From assembly GCA_035513135.1 (NCBI GenBank), contig DATKCQ010000066.1:1-20200 (forward strand): a DNA stretch of 20,200 bases, read 5' to 3'. The notes beneath the pieces are model-generated. The model had not been told where the DNA came from. It saw nothing but the letters and a program-made list of their open reading frames with translations, and made no database searches. Positions 15,841-20,200 of this stretch are shown here, in pieces. Both the position numbers and the translations under genes were made by a program. Position 1 is the first letter of the stretch. Every line of letters starts with the position of its first letter. The stretch is from Thermohalobaculum sp035513135. Its GTDB lineage: Bacteria; Pseudomonadota; Alphaproteobacteria; Rhodobacterales; Rhodobacteraceae.

Positions 15841-15864
15841 ATCGAACGAGCGTTCACTTAGACT
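15837..15864 (+). promoter_or_regulatory. Promoter with embedded TetR operator for the leucine-catabolism operon
   Basis: TTGAAT (15837-15842) and TAGACT (15859-15864) are 16 bases apart, each 4 of 6 to consensus. Between them lies GAACG-AG-CGTTC (15844-15855), a palindrome with a two-base centre typical of TetR-family operators. Repressor binding there would block RNA polymerase. The TetR ATG is 25 bases past the -10 box, so autoregulation is likely. Confidence 0.6.
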
Positions 15865-15888
15865 CGCCCGCCATAACAGGGGGAGGAC

Positions 15889-16509
15889 ATGGCCCGACGC
15901 GTCGGCTCCGACGGGGCGCGCACCGAGGCGGCGATCCGCGAGGCCGCGATGCGCCTGATCGCGCGGCACGGCTACGAGGCGCTCGCCATGCGCCGGCTGG
16001 CCGAGGAGGTGGGCCTGGGCGCCGCCGCGCTCTACCGCTACTTTCCCAACAAGCAGGCCATGCTGTTCAGGCTGCTCGAGGCGCACATGCACGAGCTGCT
16101 GGGCGCCTGGGAGACCGCCCGCCTGCCCGGCTCGGCCCCCGCCCCGGCGCGGCTCGAGCGCTTCACCCGGTTCCACGTGCGCCACCACCTGCCGCGCGCC
16201 GCCGGCGTGTTCCTGAGCTACATGGAGCTGCGCAGCCTCACGCCGGACAACTTCGCCGCCATCGAGGCGCTCAGGCGGCGCTACGAGGGCGAGCTCGCGC
16301 GGATCCTGAGCGACGGCGCGATGGAGGACACGCTGCGCATGGAGCACCCCCGGGTCACGGCGCGGGCGATCATCGCCATGCTGACCGGCATCACCACCTG
16401 GTACCGCGCGACGGGCCCGCTGAGCCCGCGCGAGATCGAGGACATCTACTGGCACATCGTCGCCCGCATGACCGGGCTCGAGACCCGGGAGGCGCTCACA
16501 TGTTCATGA
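15889..16509 (+). CDS. TetR/AcrR family transcriptional regulator
   Basis: A 206-residue regulator. The N-terminal helix-turn-helix (about 12-58: AAIREAAMRLIARHGYEALA, then MRRLAEEVGLGAAALYRYF and PNKQAML) is the canonical TetR DNA-binding domain. The C-terminal ligand domain is all-helical and not specific enough to name a ligand. It is the first gene after the operator/promoter at 15837-15864 and overlaps the isovaleryl-CoA dehydrogenase start by 10 bases. It therefore probably represses its own operon and responds to a leucine-pathway acyl-CoA (inference). The start is set by GGGGGAGGAC immediately before the ATG. Confidence 0.93.
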   Translation: MARRVGSDGARTEAAIREAAMRLIARHGYEALAMRRLAEEVGLGAAALYRYFPNKQAMLFRLLEAHMHELLGAWETARLPGSAPAPARLERFTRFHVRHHLPRAAGVFLSYMELRSLTPDNFAAIEALRRRYEGELARILSDGAMEDTLRMEHPRVTARAIIAMLTGITTWYRATGPLSPREIEDIYWHIVARMTGLETREALTCS

Positions 16510-17663
16510 AATCCCTCAACTTCGGCCTGCCCGAGGAGGTCGAGGCGCTGCGCCAGGCGGTGCACCGCTTCGCGCAGGAGCGCATCGCGCCGATCGCCGC
16601 GGAGATCGACCGCTCAAACGAATTCCCCGCCCATCTGTGGCGCGAGATGGGCGCGCTCGGGGTCCTCGGCATCACCGCCGAAGAGGAGTTCGGGGGCGCC
16701 GGCATGGGCTACCTCGCCCATGTCATCGCGCTCGAGGAGATCTCCCGCGCATCGGCCTCGGTCGGCCTCTCCTACGGCGTGCAGTCGAACCTCGCCGTCA
16801 ACCAGATCCGCAGGAACGGCACCGCGGAGCAGAAGCGCAAGTACCTGCCGAAGCTGATCACGGGCGAGCATGTGGGCGCGCTGGCCATGTCCGAGCCCGG
16901 CGCCGGCTCGGACGTGGTCTCGATGAAGCTGCGCGCCGAGAAGCGCAATGACCGCTACGTGCTGACCGGCTCGAAGTTCTGGATCACCAACGGACCGGAC
17001 GCCGACACGCTGGTGGTCTATGCCAAGACCGACCCCGGTGCCGGCGCCCGGGGCATCACGGCGTTCATCATCGAGAAGGGCATGACGGGCTTCTCGACGG
17101 GGGCGAAGCTCGACAAGCTGGGCATGCGCGGCTCGAACACCTCGGAGCTGATCTTCGAGGACTGCGAGGTGCCCTTCGAGAACGTGCTCGGCGAGGAGGG
17201 CAAGGGCGTCGAGGTGCTGATGTCGGGCCTCGACTACGAGCGGCTGGTGCTCTCGGGCGGGCCGCTCGGGATCATGGCGGCCTGCATGGACGTGGTCATG
17301 CCCTACGTGCACGAGCGCCGTCAGTTCGGCCAGCCGATCGGCGAGTTCCAGCTCATGCAGGCGAAGATCGCCGACATGTACACGGCGATGAACGCGGCCC
17401 GCGCCTATGTCTACGCGGTCGCCGCCGCCGCCGACCGGGGCGGCATCACGCGCCAGGACGCGGCGGGCTGCCTGCTCTACGCCTCGGACCGCGCCACCCA
17501 GGTGGCGCTCGAGGCGATCCAGGCGCTCGGCGGCAACGGCTACATCAACGACTACCCGACGGGGCGCCTGCTGCGCGACGCCAAGCTCTACGAGATCGGC
17601 GCCGGCACGCAGGAGATCCGGCGGATGCTGATCGGGCGGGAATTGTTCAAGGAGACGGCATGA
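16500..17663 (+). CDS. liuA: Isovaleryl-CoA dehydrogenase
   Basis: A 387-residue acyl-CoA dehydrogenase that oxidises isovaleryl-CoA to 3-methylcrotonyl-CoA with FAD, in leucine degradation. Signatures: ALAMSEPGAGSDVVSMKL (128-145), FWITNGPDADTLVVYAKT (160-177), and the isovaleryl-specific catalytic Glu247 in GLDYERLVLSGGPLG. The usual acyl-CoA dehydrogenase Glu near the C-terminus is replaced by Ala in EIGAGTQEIRRM, as expected for this subfamily. The ATG at 16500 has GGGAGG seven bases upstream; an alternative is 16506. It overlaps the end of the TetR gene. Its stop, TGA 17661-17663, overlaps a downstream ATG at 17660 that has its own ideal Shine-Dalgarno but now leads nowhere. Confidence 0.95.
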   Translation: MFMKSLNFGLPEEVEALRQAVHRFAQERIAPIAAEIDRSNEFPAHLWREMGALGVLGITAEEEFGGAGMGYLAHVIALEEISRASASVGLSYGVQSNLAVNQIRRNGTAEQKRKYLPKLITGEHVGALAMSEPGAGSDVVSMKLRAEKRNDRYVLTGSKFWITNGPDADTLVVYAKTDPGAGARGITAFIIEKGMTGFSTGAKLDKLGMRGSNTSELIFEDCEVPFENVLGEEGKGVEVLMSGLDYERLVLSGGPLGIMAACMDVVMPYVHERRQFGQPIGEFQLMQAKIADMYTAMNAARAYVYAVAAAADRGGITRQDAAGCLLYASDRATQVALEAIQALGGNGYINDYPTGRLLRDAKLYEIGAGTQEIRRMLIGRELFKETA

Positions 17664-17680
17664 GCAGATTGCACTTTTAG
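17660..17680 (+). pseudogene. Orphaned translation start: six-codon remnant after isovaleryl-CoA dehydrogenase
   Basis: AAGGAG at 17649-17654 lies five bases before an ATG at 17660 that overlaps the dehydrogenase stop (ATGA). The frame reads MSRLHF and stops at TAG 17678-17680. Such a strong start with ATGA coupling is what one expects for the next gene of the operon. That gene, methylcrotonyl-CoA carboxylase beta, now begins at 18621, also with ATGA. I infer this is its original start site, separated from the coding body by the toxin-antitoxin insertion. Alternatively it is a tiny leader peptide. Confidence 0.55.
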
Positions 17681-17707
17681 AAAGTATGTGCCATATTTTA
17701 TACATAT
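17669..17707 (+). promoter_or_regulatory. Candidate promoter and operator of the toxin-antitoxin module
   Basis: TTGCAC (17669-17674) is followed by the AT-rich stretch CATATTTTATACATAT (17692-17707), which offers CATATT at 17-base spacing or TATTTT at 19. TATGT (17685-17689) and ACATA (17702-17706) form a 5-bp inverted repeat across the presumed -10, a plausible autoregulatory site for the antitoxin. Confidence 0.4.
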
Positions 17708-17723
17708 CGCCAGCGAGGAAGAA

Positions 17724-18236
17724 ATGGCATCGACTTACCATGAGATCGCCCCCCGCGACCCCCATTCGAAGACGGGACGCGTCTGGAAGCTGGCCGAGGA
17801 CATCACGCGCGCAAAAGGACGCCGTGCAACGCGCTCCGAAGTCATCGATGCCTACGTTGCAGAGGGTGGTGAGCCGGGCACTGCGTCGACTCAGTTTTGG
17901 CACTGGAAGAAGGCATACGAAGCGGAATTGCAGCGCCAAAATGCTGGCGGCGAAACAAGGGCGCGGCCAAACCGGTCCGTCGGGCCCGCGCGGCTCAAGA
18001 TTGGTCAGGATGGCCGGGTTGTGATCCCATCAGAGATGCGTGCCGCGATGCAGCTTGGCCCGGACGGCACAGTGATCGCGCGCGTAGTCGGGGGCGAATT
18101 GCAGCTCGTCACGCTCCCGGTCGCCGTCCGCCGCGCCCAGGAATTCGTCCGTGGGCGCGTTCCCGAAGGCGTCAGCCTGGCTGACGAACTGATCGCGGAA
18201 CGGCGTGCCGAGGCGCGTAGGGAGGACGCGGAGTGA
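17724..18236 (+). CDS. Antitoxin with AbrB/MazE-type DNA-binding domain and an extra N-terminal domain
   Basis: A 170-residue protein. Residues 90-135 (RLKIGQDGRVVIPSEMRAAM, then QLGPDGTVIARVVGGELQLV) form a SpoVT/AbrB swapped-hairpin domain, used by VapB and MazE antitoxins to bind DNA. Residues 136-170 are charged and helical (DELIAERRAEARREDAE), as in toxin-binding tails. Residues 1-75 are extra (SKTGRVWKLAEDITRAKGRR, ATRSEVIDAYVAEGGEPGTA, STQFWHWKKAYEAEL) and look like a second helical, possibly nucleic-acid-binding domain that I cannot name. Ordinary VapB antitoxins are about 70-90 residues, so this is twice the usual size. The ATG at 17724 follows CGAGGAAGAA; the frame is open 12 codons further up but without such a site. 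The stop overlaps the toxin start (GTGA). Confidence 0.8.
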   Translation: MASTYHEIAPRDPHSKTGRVWKLAEDITRAKGRRATRSEVIDAYVAEGGEPGTASTQFWHWKKAYEAELQRQNAGGETRARPNRSVGPARLKIGQDGRVVIPSEMRAAMQLGPDGTVIARVVGGELQLVTLPVAVRRAQEFVRGRVPEGVSLADELIAERRAEARREDAE

Positions 18237-18613
18237 CGGCCGTGATCGACGCTTCGGCGCTCCTTGCGATGCTGCAGGGAGAGCCGGGAGGAGACAGGGT
18301 CGTCAGCGCAATGCCGAACGCTGCAATCAGCACGGTCAATATCTCCGAGGTCGTGGCAAAGCTGTGTGATAAAGGCTTCGACGCCGATCAAACCCGTGAG
18401 ACCCTCGAAATGCTCCCGATCACGGTCGTGGATTTCGATTTCGCTCAGGCGATCAAGGCGGGCTCGCTGCGTCCGCCGACCCGCGCGTTCGGCCTGTCAT
18501 TCGGCGACCGGGCATGTCTGGCACTGGCATTGCGGGACTCGGCAGGAGTGCTCACCACCGACCGGGCGTGGGCCGACCTCGATCTCGGCATCGACGTCCA
18601 GGTGATCCGGTGA
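18233..18613 (+). CDS. vapC: VapC-like PIN-domain toxin
   Basis: A 126-residue PIN-domain ribonuclease. All four metal-binding acidic positions are present: Asp6 (VIDASALLAML), Glu39 (NISEVVAKL), Asp92 (LSFGDRACLALA) and Asp110 (LTTDRAW). It should therefore be catalytically competent, cutting tRNA, rRNA or other RNA as known VapCs do; the target cannot be read from sequence. It starts at a GTG overlapping the antitoxin TGA by four bases, the classic coupled arrangement. Its stop is only 7 bases before the carboxylase ATG, so the toxin and a catabolic enzyme probably share a transcript. Confidence 0.92.
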   Translation: MTAVIDASALLAMLQGEPGGDRVVSAMPNAAISTVNISEVVAKLCDKGFDADQTRETLEMLPITVVDFDFAQAIKAGSLRPPTRAFGLSFGDRACLALALRDSAGVLTTDRAWADLDLGIDVQVIR

Positions 18614-18620
18614 CCCGCGA

Positions 18621-20200
18621 ATGACCGTCCTCCCCTCCCGCATCTCCCCCCGCTCCGACGCCTTCGCCGAGAACCGCAAGGTCATGGAGGCCGCCATCGC
18701 CGAGGTCGAGGCCGCCGCCGCCCGCGCCATGGCCGGGGGCGGCGAGGCCGCCATGGCGCGCCACGTCGCGCGGGGCAAGCTGCCGCCGCGCAGGCGCGTC
18801 GAGCAGCTCCTCGACCCCGGCTCGCCCTTCCTCGAGGTCGGGCTGTTCGCCGCGCACGGGCTCTATGACGATGCCTCGCCCGGCGCCGGGATCATCACCG
18901 GGATCGGCCGTGTCGCCGGGCGCGACGTGATGGTGGTGGCGAACGACGCCACGGTGAAGGGCGGCACCTACTTCCCCGTCACCGTCAAGAAGCACCTGCG
19001 CGCGCAGGAGATCGCGCGCGAGAACCGGCTGCCCTGCGTCTACCTTGTGGACTCGGGCGGCGCCAACCTGCCCAACCAGGACGAGGTGTTCCCCGACCGC
19101 GACCATTTCGGCCGCATCTTCTACAACCAAGCGCGCATGTCGGCCGAGGGCATCGCCCAGATCGCCGCCGTGATGGGCTCGTGCACCGCGGGCGGCGCCT
19201 ACGTGCCCGCCATGTCCGACGAGGCGATCATCGTGCGCGAGCAGGGCACCATCTTCCTCGCCGGCCCGCCGCTGGTGAAGGCGGCGACGGGCGAGGTGGT
19301 CTCGGCCGAGGAGCTGGGCGGCGGCGACGTGCACACCCGCCTCTCGGGCGTCGCCGACCATCTCGCCGAGGACGACGCCCACGCGCTCGCCATCGTGCGC
19401 CACATCGTCGCCAATCTCGGCCCCGGACCCGCCGTGCCCGCCCTCGAGGGCGAGGCGCCGCTCTACGACCCCGAGGAGATCCTAGGCATCGTGCCGTTGG
19501 ACACCCGCGTCCCCTACGAGGTGCGCGAGGTGATCGCGCGCCTCGTGGACGGCTCGCGCCTCGACGAGTTCAAGCGCCGCTACGGCGAGACGCTGGTCAC
19601 CGGGTTCGCGCAAGTGAGGGGGGTGACGGTCGGCATCATCGCCAACAACGGCATCCTCTACTCGGAAAGTGCCCAGAAGGGCGCGCACTTCATCGAGCTG
19701 TGCTGCCAGCGCGGCGTGCCGCTGCTGTTCGTGCAAAACATCACCGGCTTCATGGTGGGGCGCAAATACGAGGCCGAGGGCATCGCCAAGCACGGCGCCA
19801 AGCTGGTCACGGCCGTCGCCTGCGCCGAGGTGCCGAAGCTCACCCTGATCATCGGCGGCTCGTTCGGCGCGGGCAACTACGGCATGTGCGGGCGGGCTTA
19901 CGGGCCGCGCTTTCTCTGGACCTGGCCCAATTCCCGCATCTCGGTGATGGGCGGCTTCCAGGCCGCGGGCGTGCTCGCCACCGTGCGCCGCGAGGGGATC
20001 GAGCGCGACGGCCGCGCGTGGTCGGCCGGGCAGGAGGAGGCCTTCAAGCGCCCGATCGTCGAGCAGTTCGAGCGCCAGGGCCACCCGCTCTACGCCTCGG
20101 CGCGCCTGTGGGACGACGGCATCCAGGACCCCCGCCGCACCCGCGACGCCCTGGCCCTGAGCTTGCGCGCCGCGCTCAATGCGCCGGCCCGCGAGACGCG
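18621..20200 (+). CDS. liuB: Methylcrotonyl-CoA carboxylase beta (carboxyltransferase) subunit, 3' end beyond the window
   Basis: The frame is open from the ATG at 18621 to the window edge (526 codons). The family is about 535 residues, so only the last few are missing. It transfers carboxyl from biotin to 3-methylcrotonyl-CoA, the step after isovaleryl-CoA dehydrogenase. Visible motifs: VVANDATVKGGTYFPVTVKK, YLVDSGGANLPNQDEVFPD, GSCTAGGAYVPAMSDE, SAQKGAHFIELCCQRGVPLL, FVQNITGFMVGRKYEAEGIA and GGSFGAGNYGMCGRAYGPRF. These distinguish it from propionyl-CoA carboxylase. It lacks a good Shine-Dalgarno (GGTGACCCGCGA before the ATG), consistent with loss of its native upstream region to the toxin-antitoxin insertion. 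The alpha (biotin) subunit gene is expected to follow outside the window. Confidence 0.95.
   Translation, partial: MTVLPSRISPRSDAFAENRKVMEAAIAEVEAAAARAMAGGGEAAMARHVARGKLPPRRRVEQLLDPGSPFLEVGLFAAHGLYDDASPGAGIITGIGRVAGRDVMVVANDATVKGGTYFPVTVKKHLRAQEIARENRLPCVYLVDSGGANLPNQDEVFPDRDHFGRIFYNQARMSAEGIAQIAAVMGSCTAGGAYVPAMSDEAIIVREQGTIFLAGPPLVKAATGEVVSAEELGGGDVHTRLSGVADHLAEDDAHALAIVRHIVANLGPGPAVPALEGEAPLYDPEEILGIVPLDTRVPYEVREVIARLVDGSRLDEFKRRYGETLVTGFAQVRGVTVGIIANNGILYSESAQKGAHFIELCCQRGVPLLFVQNITGFMVGRKYEAEGIAKHGAKLVTAVACAEVPKLTLIIGGSFGAGNYGMCGRAYGPRFLWTWPNSRISVMGGFQAAGVLATVRREGIERDGRAWSAGQEEAFKRPIVEQFERQGHPLYASARLWDDGIQDPRRTRDALALSLRAALNAPARET

Larger units (their letters stand above)
17664..18620. other. 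Inserted segment carrying the VapBC-like module, flanked by ATGA
   Basis: The 957 bases between the ATGA at 17660-17663 and the ATGA at 18621-18624 hold exactly a promoter region, an antitoxin gene and a toxin gene. The left 70 bases are clearly AT-rich, and codon use is less GC-biased than in the flanking liu genes. No terminal inverted repeats, transposase or attachment site are visible, so the mechanism is unknown; the 4-base match at the ends could be a target duplication or coincidence. Confidence 0.5.

Noticed and set aside
13594..16455. A 953-codon minus-strand frame apparently fusing the VUT transporter to a long N-terminal extension
   Set aside because: The extension is antisense to the acyl-CoA synthetase and TetR genes, both of which show full family motifs on the plus strand. 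The transporter starts near 14148.
17664..18620. Classical transposon or IS carrying the toxin-antitoxin pair
   Set aside because: No transposase and no terminal inverted repeats: the left end (GCAGATTGCAC) and the reverse complement of the right end (TCGCGGGTCACC) do not match.
18552..19403. Minus-strand frames under the carboxylase gene
   Set aside because: The plus-strand frame from 18621 gives an uninterrupted, strongly recognisable methylcrotonyl-CoA carboxylase beta; the antisense frames are His/Arg/Gly-rich shadows.

Overview
The window is 20.2 kb of very GC-rich bacterial DNA, with dense, mostly co-oriented metabolic genes. I read it as an alphaproteobacterium, probably Rhodobacterales or a relative. 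Reasons: a DUF2948 gene directly follows murA, a short Arg/Lys/Ala-rich gene directly precedes murA, and there is an ArsR-ArsC fusion, a glutathionyl-hydroquinone reductase and a leucine-catabolism (liu-type) cluster. The taxonomic call is inference from gene content.

Left edge (1-655): a visibly AT-rich 3' end of an unknown gene, a frameshifted C-terminal scrap of an IS110-like transposase, and a REPIN-like double palindrome that cuts the scrap off. This is accessory debris. From 656 to 5741 lie a LemA/DUF2207 membrane operon (minus strand), a Tat-exported dienelactone-hydrolase-family protein (plus strand) and a Tat-exported FAD-linked oxidase (minus strand).

Middle (5856-13082): tRNA-Thr(GGT) on the minus strand; a small basic protein, murA and a DUF2948 gene on the plus strand; a bifunctional enoyl-CoA hydratase/3-hydroxyacyl-CoA dehydrogenase on the minus strand; an ArsR-ArsC fusion with its operator across the start codons, followed by a FrnE/DsbA-like oxidoreductase; then a glutathionyl-hydroquinone reductase on the minus strand.

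Right part (13354-20200): a small ORF with a good ribosome binding site, a VUT-family (YhhQ-like) transporter on the minus strand, then an acyl-CoA synthetase, a TetR regulator with an operator inside its own promoter, isovaleryl-CoA dehydrogenase and methylcrotonyl-CoA carboxylase beta (cut by the window end). The last three look like one leucine-degradation operon. A complete VapBC-like toxin-antitoxin module sits between the dehydrogenase and carboxylase genes, apparently inserted exactly at the carboxylase start codon. The native Shine-Dalgarno is left driving a six-residue dead-end peptide.

Most notable: (i) the toxin-antitoxin insertion and the antitoxin's unfamiliar N-terminal domain; (ii) two unrelated tandem repeats that begin at or overlap a stop codon and, because their unit lengths are 1 modulo 3, place TGA in all three forward frames; (iii) a tandem repeat overlapping the putative tRNA-Thr promoter. 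I see no CRISPR array, prophage or obviously new multi-gene defence system.
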